Assembly: GCA_963668245.2 (NCBI GenBank)
Contig: OY764195.2
Span: 248,001 to 312,000 of the forward strand
Origin: Anoxybacterium sp963668245
GTDB lineage: Bacteria > Bacillota > Clostridia > Peptostreptococcales > Anaerovoracaceae
DNA: 64,000 bases
Direction of reading: 5' to 3'
The translations under genes were made by a program, and so were the position numbers. A model generated the notes under the pieces. It saw only the letters and a list, made by a program, of their open reading frames with translations. It ran no database searches and was not told where the DNA came from. Shown here piece after piece: positions 52,467 to 60,791 of the stretch (the first letter of the stretch is position 1; every line of letters starts with the position of its first letter).

Positions 52467-53240
52467 ATGAGTGTAGTAATGATTGTAGAAGATGAATTAC
52501 TAGAGCAAGAATTTCTTAGAACAGTCGTACTGGATGAGCTTCTCCCAGAAGATACATTACTGACATGCTCAAGTGGAGTTGAGGCTGTCAAGGTTGCAAA
52601 AGAGAATAAGCCAGATATCATTTTTATGGATGTTCGGATTCCTGAATTAGATGGTATTAGTGCAATAGAGGAAATTAGAAAATTTTTACCGAATTCCTGT
52701 ATCTCAGTGCTAACAGCACATTCTGATTTTGCATATGCGCAAAAATCCATTAGCCTTAGGGTCTTTGAATATTTATTAAAGCCAATCAAGCCTACTGAAT
52801 TTAAAAAGGTGCTCCTTCGCATGCTTGATACCGTCAAGCATCCTGCTGTCATCGTAGCTGAGGAAAAAACCCTTGAAAAGAATCCATCTCCCAAAAATGA
52901 ACGACAGTATTTTATAGAAGAAGCGCTAAAATATATCAAAGAACATTTCCGTGAAAGGTTAACGCTTGAAACTGTGGCTTCAAAGGTTTTTGTTAATCCA
53001 AAGTATTTTAGCCATGTATTTAAACGTGAGATGGGCGTTGCTTTCACCGAGTATGTAATTGGCCTAAAAATAGAATACGCTTGTAAGCTTTTAGAAACTA
53101 CAAATTATCATGCATATCGAATTTCGATTGAATGTGGTTTTTCAGATCCTTCCTACTTTAATCGTGTATTCTGTGCACAAATGAACATGACACCCCAAAC
53201 GTATCGAAAATATTCAAGCTCATTAAAATCAAATACGTAA
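52467..53240 (+). CDS. AraC-type response regulator (REC-HTH)
   Basis: 257-residue regulator. The receiver (1-120) has MIVEDE, phospho-Asp55 in IIFMDVRIPELDG and YLLKPIKP. The C-terminal AraC domain (about 155-250) has both helix-turn-helix units (TLETVASKVFVNPKYFSHVFKREMG, then ISIECGFSDPSYFNRVFCAQMNMTPQTYRK). The ATG at 52467 has GGGAGG 8 bp upstream. It is coupled to the PocR kinase and is likely the activator of the cut BMC operons on either side. Confidence 0.92.
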   Translation: MSVVMIVEDELLEQEFLRTVVLDELLPEDTLLTCSSGVEAVKVAKENKPDIIFMDVRIPELDGISAIEEIRKFLPNSCISVLTAHSDFAYAQKSISLRVFEYLLKPIKPTEFKKVLLRMLDTVKHPAVIVAEEKTLEKNPSPKNERQYFIEEALKYIKEHFRERLTLETVASKVFVNPKYFSHVFKREMGVAFTEYVIGLKIEYACKLLETTNYHAYRISIECGFSDPSYFNRVFCAQMNMTPQTYRKYSSSLKSNT

Positions 53241-53241
53241 A

Positions 53242-53270
53242 ACAAAAACGTCCACTCTGGGCGTTTTTGT
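53242..53270 (+). terminator. Terminator of the kinase/regulator pair
   Basis: ACAAAAACG (53242-53250) / CGTTTTTGT (53262-53270) with an 11-nt loop; the T-run is within the 3' arm. Confidence 0.8.
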
Positions 53271-53314
53271 GTGTATTGAAATAGCCAATATCATCTTGCT
53301 CATACCGTAGCACA

Positions 53315-53346
53315 AAAAAGCAGATTGAATCATCAATCTGCTTTTT
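53315..53346. terminator. Bidirectional terminator at the end of the main cut BMC operon
   Basis: 14-bp perfect stem AAAAAGCAGATTGA (53315-53328) / TCAATCTGCTTTTT (53333-53346) with an ATCA loop. Symmetric A and T runs allow termination on both strands; it lies 27 bp beyond the BMC-H copy 2 stop. Confidence 0.9.
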
Positions 53347-53372
53347 GTTATGCAATATTATCGTTGTTGAAA

Positions 53373-53660
53373 TTATTTGCTTTCCTTTGCTGCAGGAAGA
53401 ATTGTTTCAACTTCAGAGTGTGGTCTAGGAATTACGTGTACGGATACCAGTTCGCCTACTCTCTGAGCAGCAGCAGCACCAGCATCTGTTGCAGCTTTAA
53501 CAGCACCAACGTCTCCTCTAACCATTACAGTTACAAGACCACCACCAACGTGTTCTTTACCTACAAGGTAAACGTTAGCAGCTTTCACCATTGCGTCAGC
53601 AGCTTCGATAGAACCTACAAGACCTTTTGTTTCAATCATTCCTAATGCATCATATTTCAT
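53373..53660 (-). CDS. BMC-H hexameric shell protein (copy 2)
   Basis: 95-residue BMC-H shell protein, near-identical to the copy at 50799, with the same pore loop (KEHVGGGLVTVMV). It ends ILPAAKESK instead of ILPAGCVKSE. It is the last gene of the long minus-strand cut operon, just after pduL. The DNA of the two copies is also highly similar (roughly nine bases in ten by eye). That indicates recent duplication or gene conversion. Confidence 0.94.
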   Translation of the reverse strand: MKYDALGMIETKGLVGSIEAADAMVKAANVYLVGKEHVGGGLVTVMVRGDVGAVKAATDAGAAAAQRVGELVSVHVIPRPHSEVETILPAAKESK

Positions 53661-53680
53661 TTTAATTTCCTCCTAAATTA

Positions 53681-54328
53681 TTATTTAATAATTTTAATTT
53701 TTGAATCAGATTTAACACTCATCGCATTTGCTTCTTCTGTATCGATATGACACTCCAAAGCAGATGCGTTGGTAGCTCTTACAGCAACATTACCATAAGT
53801 TCCACCTCTAGGTCCATCCACTTGAATGGATACTACTTGTCCATCACAAACTCCAATACGATCTGCATCTTGAGGAGTCATATGAATATGTCTTTGTGCT
53901 ACAATCAGTCCTTCAGCCGTCTGTACTGATCCTTTTGGTCCAACAATAGTGATACCAGGAGTTCCAGTAAGCTCACCAGACAGTTTTGCGGGAGCCTTTG
54001 CACCAAGCTTGAAACAGTCGCCCGCAAGAATCTCTATCTGAGTCTTGGGTCTAACAGGTCCAAGGATTCGTACGTTTTCAATTGCTCCTTTAGGTCCACA
54101 AATTGTAACAGTTTCTTTGCAGGCGAATTGACCTGGCTGTGATAAATCTTTGATCTTAGTCATTTCGTAACCTGGTCCGAAAATTGCATCCATATCTGCC
54201 TGTGAAAGGTGGATATGTCGGTTTGAAATACCAACCGTAATTACGGAAGGGTCATCCTGCGTGGTTTGATTTACTGTTGCTTTTACAGCATCCAACAAGA
54301 GACTTAAAACGTCATTATACTCCGCCAT
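53681..54328 (-). CDS. pduL: PduL-type phosphotransacylase
   Basis: 215-residue BMC phosphate acyltransferase converting acetyl-CoA to acetyl phosphate and recycling CoA inside the compartment. Zinc-binding and catalytic motifs are ISNRHIHLS, AQRHIHMT and ALECHIDTEEAN. The first 20 residues (MAEYNDVLSLLLDAVKATVN) form an amphipathic helix typical of PduL encapsulation peptides. Its ATG directly abuts the TAA of the aldehyde dehydrogenase gene, so the two are tightly coupled. Confidence 0.93.
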   Translation of the reverse strand: MAEYNDVLSLLLDAVKATVNQTTQDDPSVITVGISNRHIHLSQADMDAIFGPGYEMTKIKDLSQPGQFACKETVTICGPKGAIENVRILGPVRPKTQIEILAGDCFKLGAKAPAKLSGELTGTPGITIVGPKGSVQTAEGLIVAQRHIHMTPQDADRIGVCDGQVVSIQVDGPRGGTYGNVAVRATNASALECHIDTEEANAMSVKSDSKIKIIK

Positions 54329-55879
54329 TTAGAGGCCTCCCCTCATTGCACCAACCAATTCATTGATGAGCTGAAGCATTTGGTCTTTGTCGCTACCAGC
54401 AATGGTTGACGTAAATGAAGGACACCCACTTCCTGTAGAACAACCTGTGCTAGTAGCACATGCTGCTGGTGCTGCTGCACCTGTTAGTTCAGGATAATTG
54501 AACGTTGGATCGTTGATTGCTAATGTACTGCAATCTTTTGTTCCATATGCAATTCTCTTGATATTAATTAGGTGCATTGGGTTAACATTCTCAGAAACTG
54601 AGCTTCCACCCCAAGTTCCGCATCCTAGTGTAAAGGATGGAATAAGACCTGTGCTTGCACCAACTGCACCCTGTGTGCTTCCTGTATTAACCATGATACG
54701 AGAAGCAGGTTTTGCAGAGAATTTCATTACCATATCTCTGTCTTCAGTGTGAATACTCATACTGTGACCGATACCGTTCTGAAGCAATTTGATGCAAAGT
54801 TCACAAGCTTCTTCCCAGTTTTTTACAGTGTAGAATGCCAATACCGAAGTAAGCTTTTCGTATGAAAGCGGATTATCAGGACCCACTCCATTCTGCTCAC
54901 CAATCAACACTTTGATATCAGCTCCTACGGTAAATCCAGCAGCAGATGCAATTACTTGTGGTGATCTACCTACAAATTTTGCATTCATAGCATGACCATT
55001 TCTAAACAGCAATGTGCAAACTTTTGCAGTTTCTTCCGCTGTCATAAAATACGCGCCTTGTTTTTTAAATTCAGCAATTACCTGCTCACGGTTACATTCT
55101 TCAACAACAACAGATTGCTCTGAGGCACAAATTGTACCGTAGTCAAAAGTTTTACTAGCAAGGATATTCTTAACAGCCTGCTCAATTTTTGCTGTCTTTT
55201 CAATGTATGCAGGACAATTTCCTGCACCTACTCCTAAAGCAGGTTTTCCTGCACTGTAAGATGCTTTTACCATGCCAGGCCCACCAGTTGCAATAATCAT
55301 CTTCACTTCTTTGCACTTCATAAGCTCGTTTGTAGCTTCCATAGAAGGCATAGTAATGCATCCGATAAGATTTGCTGGCGCACCTGCTGCTACTGCAGCA
55401 TCATTCATCAATCTAGCAGCCTGCAATGTGCATTTTGCAGCAGATGGATGTGGTGAAAAGATAATAGCATTTCTAGATTTTACAGCAATCATAGCCTTAA
55501 AGATTGCTGTTGAAGTTGGGTTTGTAGATGGAACAATCCCCATCAATAAACCTACTGGTTCTGCAATGTCCATAATTTGGGACTCTGTATTTTCACTAAT
55601 CACTCCGATGGTTTTCATGTCTTTAATTGCATCATAGAGGGTGGAAGATGCGATGTGGTTTTTATATGTTTTATCTGCCACTTTACCAAATCCAGTTTCC
55701 TCTACTGCCATCTTAGCAAGACTCACAGCATTTTCTTTTGCTACTTTTACCATGTTGCGTAAAATTTTATCGATTTGCTCTTCGGAGTAACTGAACATTT
55801 GGTCTGTTGCAATTTTTCCGAGTCGCGCAAGATTTCTCACTTCTTGTACTGACTGTAAGTCATAATCAAAATTTTCCAA
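54329..55879 (-). CDS. cutF: CoA-acylating acetaldehyde dehydrogenase (CutF/EutE)
   Basis: 516-residue enzyme oxidising acetaldehyde plus CoA to acetyl-CoA with NAD+. The catalytic Cys lies in FDYGTICASEQSVV. NAD/CoA regions include ATGGPGMVKASYSAGKPALGVG. The C-terminus has a Cys-rich, Ala/Ser linker (CATSTGCSTGSGC) and a final amphipathic helix (DKDQMLQLINELVGAMRGG), a probable encapsulation peptide. The start is TTG at 55879 because AAAGGAGG lies 8 bp upstream. The ATG at 55906 has no ribosome site. Confidence 0.93.
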   Translation of the reverse strand: MENFDYDLQSVQEVRNLARLGKIATDQMFSYSEEQIDKILRNMVKVAKENAVSLAKMAVEETGFGKVADKTYKNHIASSTLYDAIKDMKTIGVISENTESQIMDIAEPVGLLMGIVPSTNPTSTAIFKAMIAVKSRNAIIFSPHPSAAKCTLQAARLMNDAAVAAGAPANLIGCITMPSMEATNELMKCKEVKMIIATGGPGMVKASYSAGKPALGVGAGNCPAYIEKTAKIEQAVKNILASKTFDYGTICASEQSVVVEECNREQVIAEFKKQGAYFMTAEETAKVCTLLFRNGHAMNAKFVGRSPQVIASAAGFTVGADIKVLIGEQNGVGPDNPLSYEKLTSVLAFYTVKNWEEACELCIKLLQNGIGHSMSIHTEDRDMVMKFSAKPASRIMVNTGSTQGAVGASTGLIPSFTLGCGTWGGSSVSENVNPMHLINIKRIAYGTKDCSTLAINDPTFNYPELTGAAAPAACATSTGCSTGSGCPSFTSTIAGSDKDQMLQLINELVGAMRGGL

Positions 55880-55932
55880 GTTGTGATCCTCCTTTCCTAT
55901 CTTCATAAGTTCTATTTGTGCTAATGTTCATG

Positions 55933-56622
55933 TTATTTCTGCCCGTAATACTTTGTAAATTCTTCGATAATCATCTTCTTATCAGCTTTTGAAATCATTC
56001 TGCCGGCGATGCCAAAGTCTTTATATTCGCGAGCAAGGTGTCTAAGTTTTACAACTTTTAAGTTGCTTAACGCTTCCACCGCTTTTTCTAATCCTTGTTC
56101 TTGAACCAGTTTATTCAAGGTTTCTTTGTTCAAGTCTGCTAAGTCTTCTAGAATCATAACGGATTTGTTTTCAGTATTAACCGCCTCTTCCTCTTCTATA
56201 GACTTATCATCATTTGAAAGATTTATCTCTTCATCAGCAGTTTCCATAGGAACTGTTTCGAGATCTGCCTTCACTTCTGCTTTCACATCAACTTCTGGTA
56301 TAGAAGGCAATTCGACTTCCTTCACAGGCTCATCATTATCCTGTGCTGCGGCGTTCAGAATAGTACCCTCTAATTCCTGATGAGGACGCGGAATTACATG
56401 TTCAGAAAGCAGTAAGGCGTTATTTAATTTTTTGACTGATGCAGCTCCTGCTTCAACAGCTGCTTTTACCGCACCAACATCACCAGTTACAGCAATTGTT
56501 ACGAGCCCCCCGCCTACATAGGTTTTCTCAATCAATCTTACTTCTGCTGCCTTTAGCATAGCATCTGCACTCTCAATTGCTGCAATGAGTCCCTTAGTTT
56601 CGATTAAGCCAAGTGCCTGCAT
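55933..56622 (-). CDS. BMC-H shell protein with acidic linker and SAP/Rho-N-like C-terminal domain
   Basis: 229-residue protein. Residues 1-90 are a BMC-H domain (ALGLIETKGLIAAIESADAM; pore YVGGGLVTIAV). Residues 95-155 are a highly acidic, probably disordered linker. Residues 157-229 form a helical basic domain with LSNLKVVKLRHLAREY and GIAGRMISKADKKMIIEEF, resembling SAP or Rho N-terminal nucleic-acid-binding motifs. Such tails occur on a few shell proteins (EutK and PduK have different extensions). The tail probably faces the lumen or cytosol and its ligand is unknown. Confidence 0.85.
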   Translation of the reverse strand: MQALGLIETKGLIAAIESADAMLKAAEVRLIEKTYVGGGLVTIAVTGDVGAVKAAVEAGAASVKKLNNALLLSEHVIPRPHQELEGTILNAAAQDNDEPVKEVELPSIPEVDVKAEVKADLETVPMETADEEINLSNDDKSIEEEEAVNTENKSVMILEDLADLNKETLNKLVQEQGLEKAVEALSNLKVVKLRHLAREYKDFGIAGRMISKADKKMIIEEFTKYYGQK

Positions 56623-56653
56623 TGTTCATCCTCCTTCACTGCGATGCAGTATT

Positions 56654-57325
56654 CTAGTATGTTGCGTAGAATGCCTTCATCTTGTTAGGGGAACCAAAGA
56701 TTACTTTTGCTCCCTTAGGGAAGAACACGGAATCACCAGGGCATGCAGTGTAAACTTTTCCGTCTACAGTTACTGTCAAGGTACCTTCAACAATGTGGTA
56801 TAATTCCTGACAAGCACATTCCCACTCAAAACTGCAAGTTTCAATGGTGATAAAGCCAGCATTCATAGAACTACCATCATCCGCATTAATCACTTCTTGA
56901 TAGAAAACTTTGTCTGCAGGATTTCCTGTATCAAGTACTTCATACTGAACAGAGTTACCTCGAACCACCTTCAGCCCGCAAGCATCCTTTTCAGCTGTAT
57001 AAGGCAGTGCGGACGCACTGGCATCAAACATACCTTGCAGCAATCCCTTTTCCATCATCGTCTTCAGTACATTGTAAATCATGTTACTATCGATTCCGCC
57101 ATCACATGCAGTTGCAGCTGGTACCGCAGTTTCACAGCAAGCAGCTGGTGCTGCTGCAGCAACCACTACAGGTGCGGCAGGTGCTTCTGTTGTAATTTCA
57201 ACTCCACTATTCTTTGCCGCATCTCTTGCTGCTGGAGTAACAATTGTATCACAATCGATATAAAGAACTTTTTTTCCTTCCTTCAGAACAGCTTCAACCT
57301 CTTTGGCACAAATCAATTTCTTCAT
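56654..57325 (-). CDS. eutQ: EutQ-like cupin BMC protein with internal encapsulation-type helix
   Basis: 223-residue protein. N-terminal 45 residues share the BMC accessory motif GTIVTPAARD-like (CDTIVTPAARDAAKNSGVEI). An Ala/Pro/Cys-rich linker follows (about 47-75), then an amphipathic helix (DSNMIYNVLKTMMEKGLLQG). Residues about 125-223 are an EutQ cupin (ELYHIVEGTLTVTVDG; PGDSVFFPKGAKVIFG). EutQ proteins have been linked to acetate kinase activity and shell assembly. The ATG at 57325 has AAGGAGG 8 bp upstream. Confidence 0.85.
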   Translation of the reverse strand: MKKLICAKEVEAVLKEGKKVLYIDCDTIVTPAARDAAKNSGVEITTEAPAAPVVVAAAAPAACCETAVPAATACDGGIDSNMIYNVLKTMMEKGLLQGMFDASASALPYTAEKDACGLKVVRGNSVQYEVLDTGNPADKVFYQEVINADDGSSMNAGFITIETCSFEWECACQELYHIVEGTLTVTVDGKVYTACPGDSVFFPKGAKVIFGSPNKMKAFYATY

Positions 57326-57398
57326 GATTTCACCTCCTTTCACTTTGAAACAACATTAAGAAAAATTCCTATTTAAATTTCTATTATATTAGAATATA

Positions 57399-57947
57399 TT
57401 AGAACAAATTTGTTATCAGTCTGTCGGAAGGAGAAGCAATTACTTCTGCATTCACAAGCAAACCTTTTTCTTCCGCAATGGCTGAGCCTGCTTCAACTCC
57501 GGTTTGAACAGCAGCAACATCACCTGTAAAGGTAAAGTATGCTTTGCCTCCCAATCCATTTCCAAGTCTCAATTCTAGCGGCTCTAACTCTGCAGCTTTT
57601 AAAATTGCATCGGCTGCAATAATCATTGTTGCAAGAGAAAATGATTCCATAATACCAAGTGCTCTAACGCGTTCTGGCATTGTTGAACCAGTGATCGCAG
57701 GAAACACCTGAGGACTGACATTTGGGATTATAATAGAATCCACCAAATATTCACCTGCCATCTTTTCTCCTACACGAACGGAATCTTGCACTGCTGCCAC
57801 GTCTCCGTGAACAATCGCAATATATTTACCAGGACAAACTGAACTTGCAGTCACAATTTCAACGTCTGATACCTTAACCATTTGATCCGCAGCGTATATT
57901 CCACGGGCAATACTTATAAACTCAACCATACCGATTGCTTGTGCCAT
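57399..57947 (-). CDS. pduT: PduT-like BMC-T shell protein (Fe-S pore candidate)
   Basis: 182-residue tandem BMC-domain protein forming trimers. The first domain starts AQAIGMVEFISIARGIYAAD and the second RALGIMESFSLATMIIAADA. Cys38 in SSVCPGKYIAI is at the position of the cysteine that binds a [4Fe-4S] cluster at the trimer pore in PduT. It overlaps closely with the pduS gene upstream (1-bp gap), which encodes its natural electron partner. Confidence 0.9.
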   Translation of the reverse strand: MAQAIGMVEFISIARGIYAADQMVKVSDVEIVTASSVCPGKYIAIVHGDVAAVQDSVRVGEKMAGEYLVDSIIIPNVSPQVFPAITGSTMPERVRALGIMESFSLATMIIAADAILKAAELEPLELRLGNGLGGKAYFTFTGDVAAVQTGVEAGSAIAEEKGLLVNAEVIASPSDRLITNLF

Positions 57948-57948
57948 C

Positions 57949-59277
57949 TTAGTCCCTCCTTATTGCAACAAAGCCATTATCAATGCTAATCACCGTACCA
58001 GTCACACTGGCATGAACCGCTGCACTCAAGCTGCCTTCAGGGATCATTCCTACAGCCTGCCCTACTACTACGTGTTCTCCTACCATTACCGCTGGTGCTG
58101 CAGGTGCTCCAACATGCTGGGCAAGCGCCAGATAAACAATAGGTGGTTCAATTGCTATATCACACATCGGTGCTGGCTTGTCAAATTCTTTCAGTCCTAA
58201 CCTAGCAATCAATCTCTTGCTAGGAAGCATTCTATACGATCGGCTACTACGCGCTTCATATTCCTTGCCACCTACCTGATACTTGATTCCCTGACTCATC
58301 AATTCTTGCTTTATCATCATGTTCGCTGATTTTGGATATAATCCAGCAGGACAAGAGAACAGTTCACATAGATTACATTGACAGCACAAATATGCGATGC
58401 TTTTGTCTGTAATATCTTTCAAATTATAGCTAATGGTTCGCATCATTTTATGCGGTTGCATATCATGACCTAGCAAATACCTTGGGCATAGGTCAGTACA
58501 CATTCTGCACTGCTCGCAGGACGCACGATTCACACGTCTTGCTTGCTCTGGTTTGATAGATTTTCTTCGAATAATAGGATGGTCTTTCTTCAAGATGACA
58601 TACCCTTTATTCTTTTTTAAAACATATCCATCCAGATTAGCCATGACAGGCCCCATCATGGGACCACCATCAATCACTGCATAGTCTTCAAAATTTTCAA
58701 TACCTGACAATTTCAAAACATCCATTACAGGTGTTCCAACTGGAACTTTGATTGTCATTCTATTTGGAATGTCTCCAGCCAATGTCATGTATGTTTCCGT
58801 TACAGGAATTCCCATCGATGCTTTTTGAATGTTCAGCGCAGTTTCAGAATTAATCACTACGCAACCAACTTGAATCGGAATCCCTGTTTCTGGAACAACC
58901 CTTCCAGTAAGTTCATAGACTAAAACTTGTTCATCACCAGCTGGATACACATCTGGTAATTCTTTTACTGATACAAACGGTTCAAAGCCTAACACTCCGA
59001 TTCGTTCTCTCATCAATTGAATTACATCTTTATGTTTTTCCTTGATACCGATAATTGCTTTATCTGCACCAACTAATCTTCCCGCCGCTTCAAACCCTTT
59101 GATGATTTCATCTGGATACATTGCCATCAGCTGCTGGTCCACTCTGAGCAACGGTTCACACTCCGCACCATTCAATAAGATATACTCTGCCTTAGATGCC
59201 AATTTTGCATGGGTTGGAAACCCAGCGCCTCCAGCACCAATTATCCCGGCATTTTTCAACATATCAAGAAGATTCAT
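57949..59277 (-). CDS. pduS: PduS-like RnfC-related flavo-Fe-S protein
   Basis: 442-residue electron-transfer protein. It begins LLDMLKNAGIIGAGGAGFPTH (NADH/FMN region). It contains two [4Fe-4S] motifs, CEQCRMCTDLCPRY and CCQCNLCELFSCPAG, and a C-terminal biotinyl-like barrel (VGMIPEGSLSAAVHASVTGTV). In B12-dependent Pdu compartments PduS is called cobalamin reductase, but here the signature enzyme is a glycyl-radical lyase. A role in NADH oxidation or electron export through PduT is more likely. Confidence 0.9.
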   Translation of the reverse strand: MNLLDMLKNAGIIGAGGAGFPTHAKLASKAEYILLNGAECEPLLRVDQQLMAMYPDEIIKGFEAAGRLVGADKAIIGIKEKHKDVIQLMRERIGVLGFEPFVSVKELPDVYPAGDEQVLVYELTGRVVPETGIPIQVGCVVINSETALNIQKASMGIPVTETYMTLAGDIPNRMTIKVPVGTPVMDVLKLSGIENFEDYAVIDGGPMMGPVMANLDGYVLKKNKGYVILKKDHPIIRRKSIKPEQARRVNRASCEQCRMCTDLCPRYLLGHDMQPHKMMRTISYNLKDITDKSIAYLCCQCNLCELFSCPAGLYPKSANMMIKQELMSQGIKYQVGGKEYEARSSRSYRMLPSKRLIARLGLKEFDKPAPMCDIAIEPPIVYLALAQHVGAPAAPAVMVGEHVVVGQAVGMIPEGSLSAAVHASVTGTVISIDNGFVAIRRD

Positions 59278-59292
59278 TTGCCGCCTCCATAT

Positions 59293-59559
59293 TTAACCAA
59301 AAATACAATCTTCGTCGATGATCCCCACTACAACCGCATCGACAGGAATTTCATCATTCCCAAGCATACGTCTTGCTGATGAACCAGTAGTTACAATTAC
59401 CCGGTCACCAATACCTGCGCTAATATTGTCCACTACAATCATTCTTTGTCCATCATGGGTACCTCCGCCAATTACTTCTGCAAGCATAAATTTATAGCCG
59501 TTTAAAGTATCTGCCTTTCTGGTAGCCCAAACATTGTCAATTAACTTTGCTGTTAACAT
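59293..59559 (-). CDS. eutN: BMC-P pentameric vertex protein (EutN/CcmL)
   Basis: 88-residue EutN/CcmL-family protein capping the icosahedral vertices. Signature segments: LIDNVWATRKADTLNGYKFML, VDNISAGIGDRVIVTTGSSAR and VDAVVVGIID. It is the only pentamer gene in the window. It overlaps the upstream BMC gene by one base. Confidence 0.93.
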   Translation of the reverse strand: MLTAKLIDNVWATRKADTLNGYKFMLAEVIGGGTHDGQRMIVVDNISAGIGDRVIVTTGSSARRMLGNDEIPVDAVVVGIIDEDCIFG

Positions 59560-59858
59560 CAGTTTTTCCCCTCTTCCAGCTTCAGTTTTATCTCCTGAAT
59601 GGCAGATTCAACAGAGGCTGTATCACCAAAAATCGCGATTAAAATCATATTCTGCGGGCAACTTCCTCTTACATCGGAAACTGTAACACCTACTGCTTTT
59701 TCTGCTACATCGGAAGCCACGATCATTTCAATCATTTTTCCTTGTACCAGACCAACTGCATCTGCCGTTCGAAGGTCAGGGCTCACGCCTGTTCCCATTC
59801 TACGCATCAGAATATCGAGGGTTCCCGCTGAAGGGGATTTAATTATTCTATAATCCAT
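59559..59858 (-). CDS. Probable circularly permuted BMC-H shell protein
   Basis: 99-residue protein. A BMC core is recognisable from residue 34 (AVGLVQGKMIEMIVASDVAEKA then LIAIFGDTASVESAIQEI). It is preceded by an extra strand-helix (RIIKSPSAGTLDILMRRMG), the same order as EutS/PduU permuted shell proteins. A Cys in the pore-side loop (VRGSCPQNM) replaces the usual Gly-rich pore. It lies between eutJ and eutN. Confidence 0.75.
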   Translation of the reverse strand: MDYRIIKSPSAGTLDILMRRMGTGVSPDLRTADAVGLVQGKMIEMIVASDVAEKAVGVTVSDVRGSCPQNMILIAIFGDTASVESAIQEIKLKLEEGKN

Positions 59859-59945
59859 ATCGAAATCCTCCTATCTCTTTCACCGGTCACAAGGCTCCGC
59901 TTATCTGGCGAGCATGAAACCTTACACAAAAGACTTCAAATTCAC

Positions 59946-60791
59946 TTAGTAATTGCTTTCTTGAGTGCATCCAAGGGCAATTCCAAGAGGAGTAACAAAC
60001 ATTGGATTCTTGGGTTTATGCGTTGGAACCCCAGTTTGTTTTTCAATGATGGTTTCAATACCAGCCAAGCAACAAGTACCACCAACCAAAGATAATTCTT
60101 GCACATCATATCCTTTGATGTGATGACTGATAATGGATGCAACTTTTTCAATTACAGGCTTTAACACTGGCAATAGCTCTCTGTGATTATCTGGGTCTCT
60201 TTTATACTCGTCAGCTTCTTGAAATGATTTTCCATAAGCGCCAGAAACCACCAATGAGAAGTGAGTACCACCTGTCGGCTCATCTGCTACATAAATGACT
60301 TTTCCATCTTTTAGTACAGAAATCCCTGTTGTGCCTCCTCCGATGTCTACTACTGCTCCGTTTGTCATTTTCAAAACTTCATTTGCCGCAGTTGGTTCAT
60401 CAAGAAGTGCTGTCAGTTCAAAACCTGCCGCTTGTACTACGTTTTTAATAGCTCCTGAATCGAGTCCATCTGTACCTGGCGGAATGGCTGCTGCTGCATA
60501 AATTAGTTCAGTATCAAGCTGTTCTTCCAGTTTATGCTTCATCTCTCTGACAATTCTAATTGCACCTAAGTAATCTACAACCATACCATCTCGCACAACA
60601 TCTGCATATTGATACGCTCCTGCTACCGGTTTTTTGTCTTCATCTAGGACTGCAACAACGATGCATGCAGTACCCAGGTCTACTCCAGTGTAATATACTG
60701 ATGACTTGCTCTTGATTGGACGATCAATGACGTCTTCAAAGGCTTGAACAAAATCATCACAAAATTGAAAATTTAATTTTTCCTCTGACAT
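59946..60791 (-). CDS. eutJ: EutJ-like Hsp70-fold chaperone
   Basis: 281-residue actin/Hsp70-fold ATPase of the EutJ family. Phosphate loops are YYTGVDLGTACIVVAVLDED and VVDIGGGTTGISVLKDG, with LVGGTCCLAGIE near the C-terminus. It lacks the Hsp70 substrate-binding domain. It is thought to assist assembly or reactivation of BMC enzymes. Its start overlaps the upstream gene by 19 bp. Confidence 0.9.
   Translation of the reverse strand: MSEEKLNFQFCDDFVQAFEDVIDRPIKSKSSVYYTGVDLGTACIVVAVLDEDKKPVAGAYQYADVVRDGMVVDYLGAIRIVREMKHKLEEQLDTELIYAAAAIPPGTDGLDSGAIKNVVQAAGFELTALLDEPTAANEVLKMTNGAVVDIGGGTTGISVLKDGKVIYVADEPTGGTHFSLVVSGAYGKSFQEADEYKRDPDNHRELLPVLKPVIEKVASIISHHIKGYDVQELSLVGGTCCLAGIETIIEKQTGVPTHKPKNPMFVTPLGIALGCTQESNY

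Noticed and set aside
52439..53047. 202-codon open frame antisense to the AraC-type response regulator
   Set aside because: It is a reverse shadow of a clearly conserved REC-AraC gene, Ser-rich and without a ribosome site.
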